From Photobacterium profundum SS9 (lineage in GTDB: Bacteria > Pseudomonadota > Gammaproteobacteria > Enterobacterales > Vibrionaceae): DNA of 64,000 nucleotides. Positions 54,844 through 63,389 of this stretch are shown piece after piece. The first letter of the stretch is position 1. Each line of letters begins with the position of its first letter. Below the pieces are notes generated by a model. It was given only the letters and a program-made list of their open reading frames with translations, had not been told where the DNA came from and made no database searches. The stretch spans positions 1,456,187 through 1,520,186 of the forward strand of contig NC_006370.1 in assembly GCF_000196255.1 (NCBI RefSeq). Direction: 5' to 3'. Made by a program: the position numbers and the translations under genes.

Positions 54844-56388
54844 ATGAAACTTGATGTGAACGTACTACCAGACGACCCAGAACAACTTAAGACAATGTTG
54901 CTTGAGTTGCAGCTGCTCGTGGCTCAAAAAGAGTGTGAGTTAGCTGAAAAAGACGCGATTTATCAAGAATTACTTGAACGTTATAATATAAAATTGGCTA
55001 ACGAATACGGTAAAAAATCAGAAAAAATGCCTGGTGCAGATGACGTCTTCAATGAAGCCGAAGTGACACTTGATGAACAAGACGAGCTGCTATTAGCGAG
55101 CTTATCAACTGAAGAAAAAACAGAGCAAAAAGTCAAACCAAAGCGCAAACCACTACCGCCTGAACTCCCTCGAAAAGACGTTATTATTGATATTGAGGAC
55201 ACGGATAAAACATGTGATTGTTGCCGTAATCCTTTGCATAAAATGGGTGAGAGTAGCAGCGAAACCCTTGAATTTGTACCCGCTCATATTAAAGTCATTA
55301 AAACCATTCGCCCGAAGTATACGTGCCGACATTGTGAAAATAATGGGATTGAAAATCACATAAAAATGGCACCGATGCCCGCCACGCCAATCCCGAAAAG
55401 TATTGCTACCGCGAGTTTGCTGAGCCAAATAATCACCTGTAAATATCAATTTGGTTTACCGCTTTATCGACAAGAAACAATGTTGAGTGACATCGGTATT
55501 GAGTTGAGTCGTCAAACGATGTCGAGCTGGATATTACGTTGTGCCACATTGCTTGAGCCTTTATATATGCGCTTGAAAGCAATATTGCTCGCTGAGCCCG
55601 CTATTCATGCAGATGAAACACCGCTAAAAGTAATCAAAGCCGAAAAAGCGACAAGCTATATGTGGGTATATTGCTGTGGAGCAGATGCATTAGGCAGTAA
55701 CACCAATATTGTGTTATTCGATTATCACAATAGTCGTAAAGCCCAATGTGCGATTGATTTTCTTGATGGTTACCAAGGTTACATGCACGTTGATGGATAT
55801 AAAGCTTATGAATCAACGCAAGCGACACTGGTAGCCTGTCTTGCGCATATTCGTCGTAAATTTATCGATGTGAAGAAGCTGCAAGGAAAAAAGAAAACAG
55901 GGAAAGTGGATATCGTATTAAATTTAATTGGTAAGTTATACGGAATAGAAAAACGAATTAAGGGCAAATCTGTTGAAGAAAAATTAGCAATCCGACAGTC
56001 ACAAGCCAAGCCTATCGTAACCACATTATATAACTGGCTCATCGAGCATAAAGAAAAAATCCCACCAAAAAGTAAATTGGGAGAAGCAATAAGTTATAGC
56101 TTAAACCAATTTGAAAAATTCCAGCGCTATCTTGAAGATGGCAGGTTAAGCATTGACAATAACCGAGCAGAGCGGGCAGTGAAGCCCTTTGTGATAGGTC
56201 GTAAGGCTTGGCTATTTTCGTACACCAATACAGGTGCGAACGCGAGTGCGATTTTATATAGTTTGGTTGAAACAGCAAAAGCGAATAATCTTCTTGTTCA
56301 TGATTATATCGCAACCTGCTTGCAGCAGATTGCTGAAAAACCGAATAATATTGACGCGTTGCTGCCATGGAATATTAAGCATAGCTAG
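54844..56388 (+). CDS. tnpC: IS66 transposase TnpC
   Basis: Identical to the 514-residue protein at 36332-37876, with complete DDE residues and zinc segment. Together with copy 1 it could drive joint movement or inversion of the DNA between the two elements. Confidence 0.93.
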   Translation: MKLDVNVLPDDPEQLKTMLLELQLLVAQKECELAEKDAIYQELLERYNIKLANEYGKKSEKMPGADDVFNEAEVTLDEQDELLLASLSTEEKTEQKVKPKRKPLPPELPRKDVIIDIEDTDKTCDCCRNPLHKMGESSSETLEFVPAHIKVIKTIRPKYTCRHCENNGIENHIKMAPMPATPIPKSIATASLLSQIITCKYQFGLPLYRQETMLSDIGIELSRQTMSSWILRCATLLEPLYMRLKAILLAEPAIHADETPLKVIKAEKATSYMWVYCCGADALGSNTNIVLFDYHNSRKAQCAIDFLDGYQGYMHVDGYKAYESTQATLVACLAHIRRKFIDVKKLQGKKKTGKVDIVLNLIGKLYGIEKRIKGKSVEEKLAIRQSQAKPIVTTLYNWLIEHKEKIPPKSKLGEAISYSLNQFEKFQRYLEDGRLSIDNNRAERAVKPFVIGRKAWLFSYTNTGANASAILYSLVETAKANNLLVHDYIATCLQQIAEKPNNIDALLPWNIKHS

Positions 56389-56418
56389 GTGTCGTTGCCC
56401 AGACGCTTACTTTAATCC

Positions 56419-56803
56419 CTGTTAAAACGTTTGTTTGACATTGATTCCTTGAGCTTCCTCCCTCTCGATACGTTTGGTGGATGGTATTCATATGAAAGTT
56501 AATTGTTATTGAGTCTTTGCTTTTTTGTGTACAACCATCAGCAAAAATAACACAGCTGTATAAAACGTCGTACAATAGTGATGCAAAAAGTTATATTTCA
56601 TATATGAGCACTATTCGACATCTATCGTTAATAATTCCCCCTCATGTGATAACCCGAAAGAAGCTTATCGATGACAGTGTGCAGAGATGCGTACTCTCCG
56701 GCCACTTGCCCAGCCTAATCACTGGGCTTTTTTGTTTCTCAGTGTTGCATTTTATGCTCCTGATAAGGTAGTGGTTGCGATTGGTGCAACTAAGGGGGTA
56801 ATA
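56419..56803. other. Phage leader before the HNH gene
   Basis: No gene is visible in this stretch. It includes the terminator at 56708 and an AT-rich region compatible with a late phage intergenic segment. Confidence 0.4.
56708..56733 (+). terminator. Rho-independent terminator
   Basis: GCCCAG, eight bases, CTGGGC and six T residues form a canonical terminator upstream of the phage HNH gene. Confidence 0.8.
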
Positions 56804-57124
56804 ATGAAAACGCTCAAGCCGAGGATCACGAAGACGTTAGATCCTTCAGTCACACGAAAGAATGGGAACCGTTCAGCGACTGCCCGTACTTATGGTGGTA
56901 AATGGCAACGGATACGCAAGGCGGTATTAACGGATGAACCACTGTGCAGGTTATGCCTAGCTGCAGGGATCACACAGCAAGCCGTGGAGGTTGACCACAT
57001 TATCCCACTGCACTTGGGTGGTACTGATGAGAAGTCAAACTTACAACCGTTATGTTTTCTTTGTCACCAATTCAAAACGACAACTGAAAACACCTTGCGT
57101 AATCGTGGCCGTAAACGCGACTGA
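56804..57124 (+). CDS. Phage HNH endonuclease
   Basis: The 106-residue protein contains GGKWQRIRKAVLTDEPLCRL CLAAG with the zinc pair CRLC, EVDHIIPLHLGGTDEKSNLQ and LCFLCHQFKTT, the compact HNH enzyme found next to terminase genes in many phages. There it assists packaging. Here the terminase genes are missing, so it marks the truncated right side of the prophage. I use the ATG at 56804 with a GGGGG-type site upstream rather than a longer frame through the terminator. Confidence 0.82.
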   Translation: MKTLKPRITKTLDPSVTRKNGNRSATARTYGGKWQRIRKAVLTDEPLCRLCLAAGITQQAVEVDHIIPLHLGGTDEKSNLQPLCFLCHQFKTTTENTLRNRGRKRD

Positions 57125-57675
57125 GAGATGCAATAAGTCAGTGATGTCATGCTCGACTGTATAGCTTTTGTCTCCAGGTAACCCTGCACGATGCGTGTGG
57201 ATAGGCAAGGGGGGGCGGTCATAGTGGTACGGGTTGGGTCGGTAACCTCACCTTGCTCTCATGCAGAGAAAAAAAAGAACAGGTAATGGGGTGCGTATGA
57301 ATAATTATGGCGAAAATGGCTAGGATAACGATGGGCTACAAGTAAAGGTAATAATGATCGGGGAAGTGCTGGTTTTAGAAATAAATTATCTACGTTAGGA
57401 GTTAATTTTTGTTACTGGTCATTCAGTAACAAAGATGGTTAATATTAAAACGTCATACGTTAAATTTTTCTGTATATATATTAAGTTGTTAGGCATGGAT
57501 ATATGGATTTAATTACACTTTGGTTTGTTGTTTTATTATTGATAACCTTAAAACTAAACAATAACTCTATAATGTAACAATTTGTAAATTGATGAAAATA
57601 ACGTTTGATTAATATTTCAGAGTGGAGTAAATATTAACTTCCACTTCATTTAATATATCTATCAAGGAGAGAGAG
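57125..57675. other. Island/chromosome junction and tna control region
   Basis: No gene is seen in 551 bases. The first part is probably phage remnant and the AT-rich second part should hold the tna promoter. A palindrome AGTGGA / TCCACT with a 13-base centre lies at 57621-57645. Confidence 0.45.
57621..57645. promoter_or_regulatory. Palindrome upstream of the tna leader
   Basis: Six-base arms AGTGGA and TCCACT flank GTAAATATTAACT, 30 bases before the leader ATG. It could be an operator or an RNA stem; no known site is matched. Confidence 0.35.
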
Positions 57676-57780
57676 ATGTTGAAAACTTGTCACTTTTTTT
57701 TCTCATCCATTCCAGCTGTTTTCTACTGGTTTACTGCTGATCCTTCTATTAAAGACCTATCAAAGACAAGCTTGATTTAA
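57676..57780 (+). CDS. tnaC: TnaC-like leader peptide
   Basis: The 34-residue frame MLKTCHFFFSSIPAVFYWFT ADPSIKDLSKTSLI has a strong AAGGAGAGAGAG site and lies 127 bases before the tryptophanase start. The order WF-x-x-D matches the essential Trp12 and Asp16 spacing of E. coli TnaC, in which tryptophan stalls the ribosome on the leader and prevents Rho termination. The Pro that follows Trp by 12 residues in TnaC is Lys here and the peptide runs four residues longer. Regulation by the same mechanism is likely but altered. Confidence 0.65.
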   Translation: MLKTCHFFFSSIPAVFYWFTADPSIKDLSKTSLI

Positions 57781-57907
57781 TTCGGTTTTATTTTTTATGA
57801 AAATAATATATCCAATGTTTTAAATGCCTAAATATTTTTAATATTAGGCTGAAAAATTATTGTTATAAAACTGAAGATATCACTATATCAGTGAAAAAGG
57901 CATGTTT

Positions 57908-59350
57908 ATGATGAACTTACCCCAATCCTTTAAGAGAAAATCTGTAGCGTTAATGAACTTACCCCAACCCTATAAGATAAAATCTGTAGAGCCAATTAAT
58001 TTGCTCTCAAAAGAAGAGCGTTTTAAAGCACTTGAGAGAGTTGGATTTAATCCATTTCTGTTAAAAAGTAATGAAGTTTTTATTGATTTATTAACAGACT
58101 CCGGCACCGGAGCGATGAGCCAAGATCAGTGGTCGGCCCTGATGAAAGGAGATGAATCCTATGCCGGTAGTAGCAGCTTTTATAAGTTAGAAGAAGCAGT
58201 TACCGATATTTTTGATTACCAATATACGATCCCAACCCATCAAGGCCGGGGAGCCGAACAAATATTATTCCCTATTTTAATTCAGAAAATGGAAAAAGAA
58301 CGTGGAGGGAAGGCGCCTGTTTTTCTCTCTAATTATCATTTCGATACCACCGCCGCACATATTGAACTTAATGGTGCAAAAGCCGTGAATGTCGTGGTCG
58401 AAGAAGCTTATAAAATAAAAGATTATTATAATTGGAAAGGTAACTTTGATTTACCTTTATTAGTCGGGAATATTGAAAAGTATGGTTCTGAAAATATAGC
58501 GGCTATTATTATTACCATCACGTGTAATAGTATGGGGGGGCAGCCTGTTTCACTTGATAATATGAAGGCCGTTTATGATATTGCGAAAGAATTTAATATT
58601 CCAGTCGTGATGGACGCTGCGCGTTTCTCCGAAAATGCGTACTTTATTCTTCAACGAGATCCAATATATTTCAATGCCAGTATCGGTGATATTGTCAAAA
58701 AAATGTTTGAATATGCAGATATATTTACGATGTCTGCAAAAAAAGACGCGATGGTTAATATCGGTGGGTTATGTTGTTTTAAAAATGATGAATCCCTCTA
58801 CCGAGAAGTGCAAACCTTATGTATTCCTATGGAAGGATTCGCCACGTACGGTGGATTAGCAGGGCGTGATATGGAAGCCTTAGCTGTGGGTCTCTATGAG
58901 GCTATCGATTACCGGTATCTATCAACGCGGATCAATCAAGTTTACATGCTTAATCAAACACTTGCTGAGGCAGGGGTGCCTGTTCAGAATCCAAGCGGGG
59001 GTCATGCTGTTTTTATTGATGCAAAGGCATTCTTACCGCATATCCCCTCGGAGCAATTTCCCGGTCATGCTTTGGCCATTGAGTTATATCTTGAAGCGGG
59101 TATTCGTTCCGCAGAAATTGGCTCCCTCCTCTTAGGTCGAGAGCCTAAGACTAGAAAACAAAAAGACTCACCGACAGAACTTCTGCGTTTGGCTATCCCT
59201 CGACGTACCTACACCAATGAACATATGGAGTATGTGGCTCACTATGTCATTAAGATAATGAAAAACAGAGATAAAATACCTGGTTATCGTTTTACTTATG
59301 AGCCCTTAGTACTTCGCCATTTCTTGGCGACGTTTGAGCCGGTCAGTTAA
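57908..59350 (+). CDS. tnaA: Tryptophanase
   Basis: This PLP enzyme splits tryptophan to indole, pyruvate and ammonia. The lysine motif is [14 protein letters not shown], and [26 protein letters not shown] and [11 protein letters not shown] match TnaA. His in YEPLVLRHF and Asp in NYHFDTT are the tryptophanase residues where tyrosine phenol-lyase has Phe and Thr, so the former is favoured. The ATG at 57908 lies seven bases after AAGG, while the one at 57902 is too close. The N-terminus carries a 42-base tandem duplication (MNLPQ...KSV twice) relative to relatives. Confidence 0.85.
   Translation: MMNLPQSFKRKSVALMNLPQPYKIKSVEPINLLSKEERFKALERVGFNPFLLKSNEVFIDLLTDSGTGAMSQDQWSALMKGDESYAGSSSFYKLEEAVTDIFDYQYTIPTHQGRGAEQILFPILIQKMEKERGGKAPVFLSNYHFDTTAAHIELNGAKAVNVVVEEAYKIKDYYNWKGNFDLPLLVGNIEKYGSENIAAIIITITCNSMGGQPVSLDNMKAVYDIAKEFNIPVVMDAARFSENAYFILQRDPIYFNASIGDIVKKMFEYADIFTMSAKKDAMVNIGGLCCFKNDESLYREVQTLCIPMEGFATYGGLAGRDMEALAVGLYEAIDYRYLSTRINQVYMLNQTLAEAGVPVQNPSGGHAVFIDAKAFLPHIPSEQFPGHALAIELYLEAGIRSAEIGSLLLGREPKTRKQKDSPTELLRLAIPRRTYTNEHMEYVAHYVIKIMKNRDKIPGYRFTYEPLVLRHFLATFEPVS
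57911..57994 (+). repeat. 42-base tandem duplication at the tnaA start
   Basis: Units 57911-57952 and 57953-57994 both begin ATGAACTTACCCCAA and differ at about six positions. The second unit aligns with the usual TnaA N-terminus; the first is an added 14 residues. Confidence 0.8.
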
Positions 59351-59419
59351 ACCAAACGAACTGTCACGTTCTTGTTATTAAGTGCGTGACGGTTGATTCA
59401 ATATTTATGTGAGTTACTC

Positions 59420-60682
59420 ATGAATAAATTAAATGTATCGAATCCAGAAAAGCAAGTGTCTTTAATGTATGGAGTGGCTGTTGTCACCAGTACTGCGATA
59501 GGGGTTGGCATGATGAGCTTACCGATCGTGAGTATCGGAATGTGGTTTCCTCTAAGTATTTTTGTCATCGCTATTACGGCTGTATATATCATCTCGGCAG
59601 GCTCCTTATTGCTCGAAGTGAATATGAATTACCCTCCTGGTACTGGCATTCATAGCATGGTGAATGACTTGATGGGAGGAAAGCATGCAATGTTCAATGA
59701 TTTTATGATGTTATTTAACGGCTTTATTCTCTTGTATGCTTATATCACCGTGGGAACGGAAGCTGTTCAGTTTTATATCGATAAAATAGTGGGTTTTGAA
59801 CTGAATAATGTTCTCTCTGGTCTCTTATTTACCGCTTTTTTTGGGGTGATTTTTTATACACCTCCCTTAATTATCAGTCGTATCCTGAGTGTCTTTATTG
59901 GCTTAATGGTCCTTTCTTTTATCTACATCGCTTATTCCTTAGGGATCAATGTCAACCTCGGTAATATTTTGCTTCCAAGCATCGAAAATAGTCACTCCTT
60001 TGGTCTCTTACCTTTTGTTTTTATAACACTTCCCTTTTTTATGGCCGCGATGGGTTTCCAGCAGACGATCCCAATGCTAAGACATCTTTACCATGATAAT
60101 CCGCAGCGGGTAGTCAGGAGTATCTTTCTGGGTATTACTTTAGTTTCCTGTATTTATCTTGTTTGGCTTTTTGTCATCATGGGGAATCAATCTCAAAACA
60201 GTATGATTTTACAGGTCGCTTCAGGGGAAAGTAGCTTAGAAAATATTGTGGAGACCTTAAGCAGAAGTGAAGACATAAAAGCCTTGATGTTCTTTTTTGT
60301 ACAAGTGGCTGTTGTGACTTCTTTCGTGGGCGTTGCTAAAGGTTTGTTGGACTATTTAATGGATATTTTTGTTAATCATTTTAAATTAATGGCAGTGTAT
60401 CCCAAAGCCTTAGTGATTCTTCCCCCGCTCTTATTATCTCTACTTTTTCCTTATGGGTTTCTTATTGCGATAGGCTTTGCCGGACTCGCTGGAGCAATAT
60501 GGGGCGGTATTTATCCTGCTTTAATGGCGCAAATAATCCGGAAAAGAATACCCACAGACGACATGGAATTTGTGACTGTGGGAGGGAAGTACACGCCCTG
60601 GTTTACCTTACTCTACAGTTTCTTAATCATCGTTGTGATGTTGTTGGAACTGGTCGATTTTTTACCTAAATATCCGAATTAA
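59420..60682 (+). CDS. tnaB: Aromatic amino acid permease (TnaB/TyrP/Mtr family)
   Basis: The 420-residue protein has about 11 membrane helices and begins with the family pattern GVAVVTSTAIGVGMMSLPIV. It also has AMGFQQTIPMLRHLYHDNPQ and a helix-breaking GFAGLAGAIWGGIYPALMAQ. These belong to hydroxy/aromatic amino acid permeases that import Trp or Tyr with protons. Its place 69 bases after tnaA argues for tryptophan uptake. I use the ATG at 59420 rather than an upstream frame start at 59393. Confidence 0.82.
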   Translation: MNKLNVSNPEKQVSLMYGVAVVTSTAIGVGMMSLPIVSIGMWFPLSIFVIAITAVYIISAGSLLLEVNMNYPPGTGIHSMVNDLMGGKHAMFNDFMMLFNGFILLYAYITVGTEAVQFYIDKIVGFELNNVLSGLLFTAFFGVIFYTPPLIISRILSVFIGLMVLSFIYIAYSLGINVNLGNILLPSIENSHSFGLLPFVFITLPFFMAAMGFQQTIPMLRHLYHDNPQRVVRSIFLGITLVSCIYLVWLFVIMGNQSQNSMILQVASGESSLENIVETLSRSEDIKALMFFFVQVAVVTSFVGVAKGLLDYLMDIFVNHFKLMAVYPKALVILPPLLLSLLFPYGFLIAIGFAGLAGAIWGGIYPALMAQIIRKRIPTDDMEFVTVGGKYTPWFTLLYSFLIIVVMLLELVDFLPKYPN

Positions 60683-60687
60683 AAGAA

Positions 60688-61833
60688 ATGGTGATGACGA
60701 TGATGAGATCTTTTAATAGTCAGTTTTTATTTTTACTCGCACTTTTCTTTCTTTTGTTTTCTTCTTGCAGCTTTGCAGCCAAAGAAGCGGATAAGCAAGG
60801 TGGATGGAAAAGCATTAATGCCGATTATTATTCGTATATAACGACAGCGACAAATACTCAATCTGGAACGGATAATAGTGCTGCGGCGGGCATTTTCCGT
60901 TTATTCGGTAATTATGTATTAGGAGATAGCCAAAACGATTATGGCAAGGTGGTTTTTAAAGTAGAACATCGAGATAGTTACACTACAACCAGCCCTAAAT
61001 ATTTTGTATTAAACAATGTTGGAGCCATAGGCTTGATTGAACCCCAGTTTAATGACCAAGGGTTTCGTCTGACTAACCTTTATTGGCAAAAACAATGGAA
61101 TAATAACAATATTGAAGTCCTTGCTGGATTTCTCGATACGACGGATTACGTTGATACTTATATGTTAGGAAATCCTTGGAGTGGGTTTGCCAACTTTATC
61201 TTTAGCACTGGAGCCGGCAGTCTCGCCATCCCCGATGAAGCAACTTTGGGTATCGCGCTCAGAAATATGTTCACCTCAAACCTTTATGGACTAGGCAGCC
61301 TGACGGATGCCAATGCCTCCTCCAGTGAGCCGTTTGATGGTTTATTTCAAGGAAGTGAGTTGTTTAGTTCACTCGAGTTAGGCTGGGTTGAAAGTCTAGA
61401 TAGTTTTTATACTCGCAATTTACACCTAACCTATTGGCGACTTGACGGAGGGACGCGTCATAGTATCGAAGATAGCTCTGGCTATAACTTTTCATTTATT
61501 TATAAAGTTGACGATTGGATCCCTTTCATTCGAGCAGGATATGCAGAGGGTGATGCAAGTTTACTTTCTTCCAGTATTACGATGGGGTTAGGTTATCTAG
61601 GGGTAGGTGATGGATCCGATTCAATTAATTTTGCGATGGGGTGGGGTCAACCGAATAAAGCCCTTTTTGGCGCCCAGTTTGATGACCAATATACTACTGA
61701 ATTATTTTATAAAACCTCAATAGGAAAGCATGTCACTTTAAGCCCTAATATCCAATATTTAAAAACACTACCTCTAAGCTCTGATTATGATGATAGCTGG
61801 GTGTTTGGCTTACGAATGCATTTGAAAATATAA
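60688..61833 (+). CDS. OprB-type outer-membrane porin
   Basis: A signal peptide ending near SSCSFAA precedes a beta-barrel with alternating aromatic strands. Phrases such as NIEVLAGFLDTTDYVDTYML and TLGIALRNMFTSNLYGLGSL fit the carbohydrate-selective porin OprB family. It starts five bases after the permease stop and so belongs to the tna transcript. This suggests it serves entry of tryptophan, indole-type compounds or peptides rather than sugars; that role is inference. Several ATGs near the start (60688, 60694, 60700, 60703) are possible. Confidence 0.7.
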   Translation: MVMTMMRSFNSQFLFLLALFFLLFSSCSFAAKEADKQGGWKSINADYYSYITTATNTQSGTDNSAAAGIFRLFGNYVLGDSQNDYGKVVFKVEHRDSYTTTSPKYFVLNNVGAIGLIEPQFNDQGFRLTNLYWQKQWNNNNIEVLAGFLDTTDYVDTYMLGNPWSGFANFIFSTGAGSLAIPDEATLGIALRNMFTSNLYGLGSLTDANASSSEPFDGLFQGSELFSSLELGWVESLDSFYTRNLHLTYWRLDGGTRHSIEDSSGYNFSFIYKVDDWIPFIRAGYAEGDASLLSSSITMGLGYLGVGDGSDSINFAMGWGQPNKALFGAQFDDQYTTELFYKTSIGKHVTLSPNIQYLKTLPLSSDYDDSWVFGLRMHLKI

Positions 61834-61907
61834 AAGAATAATATCGAGAGGAGGTGTCCCCTTCTCTCCCCTTGTGTAATTTATTAATATTGAAAGAGTA
61901 ATTCGGT

Positions 61908-63224
61908 ATGTTTAATAAATATTTAGTTATTATGACATTGATAATAATCAGTGGCTGTAATTTAGAGAGTAGTGATTTTGGCTCTGAAATAAGTGATGAA
62001 ACACTTCCCGTTAGTGATGAAGTTATTGCGTCATCTGAATCTGAAATAAGTGATGAAACACTTCCCGTTAGTGATGAAGTTATTGCGTCATCTGAATCTG
62101 AAATAAGTGATGAAATACTTCCAGTAAGTGATGAGGTTGTTTCGTCATCTGACTCTGAAGTAAGTGATGAAATACTTCCCGTCAGTGATGAGATTGTTTC
62201 GTCATCTGACTCTGGAGTAAGTAATAAAATACTTCCCGTCAGTGGTGAAGTTATTCCGTCATCTGACTCTGAAATAAGTGATGAGATACTTCCCGTCAGT
62301 GATGAAGTTATTCCATCATCTGAGTCTGAAGGCAGTTTTATTCTCCCCCCTGAAACTGTGGCTATGAGTGTAGAAAATATACATTTAGTCGCCCCTCTTA
62401 CTTCTGTTGTACAAAACAAAACCATTGAAATTAAAACTTTTGCGACATATTCGAATCAGACACAAAAGGACGTTTCTTCTGAAGTGAATTGGTTTTCTTC
62501 TGATAAGAAGATTGCAACCATTAACGCGCACGGTGAATTATTGGGGGTTAGTCCAGGTACTGTTTTCATTACAGCAGAAAAAGGTGAATTGGTCACAAAG
62601 CAATTTTCAGTGGTCGTAAAAACACATTTACAGATCTGTGACTCTTTTAAAATTAATAATGGGAGTTGCCTAAAAGTAGTTCAAGGTCAATCCGGAGAAG
62701 CTGAACACAAAATTTTTACCGGCTCACCAAGCGTAAATGTGATGAGGCTATTAGGCTATGAAGTAAATAATACCGAGGATAATAGAGGGAAAACTTATGC
62801 TCAGAATTTTTCAGAGAGCTGGGCTTACACCAGTCTTATAAGTGGAGGAATGTATATTCAGACCGAAAACGTAGCTCTATTTCGCCAAGACGGGGAGAAC
62901 TGGGATGATGATCCTTTAAGTCCTGATTTTGGTAAAAATGGGCAGTATGATCGGTTTTGCAGAGAGCTTTCATTTATTGGTTTTTTTGATAAAAATGATT
63001 GGCGTCGAGCAAGTAAGAATGAAATCGCTTCTTTAGTTGAAGGAAATGGTCACTTGTATAATGTTTATGGTTGGCCCACCAAGAAGTTTTATTTGACCAG
63101 TAGTAGTACTGCTCAAGTCGAGACTCCTCGATTGATAGCCGTGTGGGGGGTATTAACCATCAGGCATGTTCCTGTCTTACCCTCTGAATTGGCCTATATT
63201 TCTTGTGTTTCAGAAACATTGTAG
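61908..63224 (+). CDS. Surface lipoprotein with acidic tandem repeats, Big_2-like and DUF1566-like domains
   Basis: The lipobox IISGC sets Cys17 as the lipidated residue. Six 19-residue repeats (type EISDEILPVSDEVIASSES) span residues 27-140 and form a Ser/Asp/Glu-rich stalk. A bacterial Ig-like domain follows (VSSEVNWFSSDKKIATINAH, GVSPGTVFITAEKGE). The C-terminal 200 residues include FFDKNDWRRASKNEIASLVE, similar to DUF1566/Lcl-type domains. The build suggests a surface-exposed adhesin-like protein. It is 74 bases after the porin and may have its own promoter. A GC-rich hairpin lies at 61845-61869. Confidence 0.7.
   Translation: MFNKYLVIMTLIIISGCNLESSDFGSEISDETLPVSDEVIASSESEISDETLPVSDEVIASSESEISDEILPVSDEVVSSSDSEVSDEILPVSDEIVSSSDSGVSNKILPVSGEVIPSSDSEISDEILPVSDEVIPSSESEGSFILPPETVAMSVENIHLVAPLTSVVQNKTIEIKTFATYSNQTQKDVSSEVNWFSSDKKIATINAHGELLGVSPGTVFITAEKGELVTKQFSVVVKTHLQICDSFKINNGSCLKVVQGQSGEAEHKIFTGSPSVNVMRLLGYEVNNTEDNRGKTYAQNFSESWAYTSLISGGMYIQTENVALFRQDGENWDDDPLSPDFGKNGQYDRFCRELSFIGFFDKNDWRRASKNEIASLVEGNGHLYNVYGWPTKKFYLTSSSTAQVETPRLIAVWGVLTIRHVPVLPSELAYISCVSETL
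61986..62327 (+). repeat. 57-base tandem repeat, six units
   Basis: Units 1 and 2 are identical over all 57 bases; units 3 to 6 differ by several substitutions. The repeat keeps the reading frame, so copy number changes would only alter stalk length. Confidence 0.9.
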
Positions 63225-63389
63225 GATTTTTTCTGCTTGAGCCCAGCTGGTTATGGATTAATGGCAGAGGGGTTTCTCTATTCGTTGTTTCGAGTGAATA
63301 GAGGGGACCGTCTTAACTTCGATGGATATTTTTCATCAAAGAGTGGCGAGACTCTCTCATCTTCATTTGTATAAAGACCGAGAATTGTG

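Larger units (their letters stand above)
54011..56410 (+). mobile_element. IS66 family element, copy 2 (2400 bp, inverted relative to copy 1)
   Basis: The same ends as copy 1 bound the element, with an eight-base target duplication TTTAATCC at 54003-54010 and 56411-56418. All three genes are intact. Confidence 0.95.
22627..57130. mobile_element. Remodelled prophage/genomic island (outer limits approximate)
   Basis: The left end is marked by an integrase reading into the 5' end of ygiQ. Early regulation and replication genes (22630-29124) and lysis genes plus an HNH gene (44896-45929, 56804-57124) are phage-like, but head and tail genes are absent. The interior has been loaded with cargo modules, four insertion sequences, an IS91-type element and integron cassettes. 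I could not find a convincing direct repeat for attR, so the right limit is only the last phage gene. Confidence 0.55.

Noticed and set aside
57908..59350. Tyrosine phenol-lyase instead of tryptophanase
   Set aside because: The residues that separate the two enzymes (Asp in NYHFDTT, His in LRHF) and the HIP-EQFP and LLGREPKT segments follow tryptophanase, and a TnaC-like leader precedes the gene.
61986..62327. Regular direct repeats that could be taken for a CRISPR array
   Set aside because: Units are contiguous without unique spacers and keep an open reading frame inside a lipoprotein gene.
61745..62425. Long minus-strand frame opposite the repeat lipoprotein
   Set aside because: It is a mirror of the tandem repeats with no ribosome site; the plus-strand frame has a lipobox and recognisable domains.
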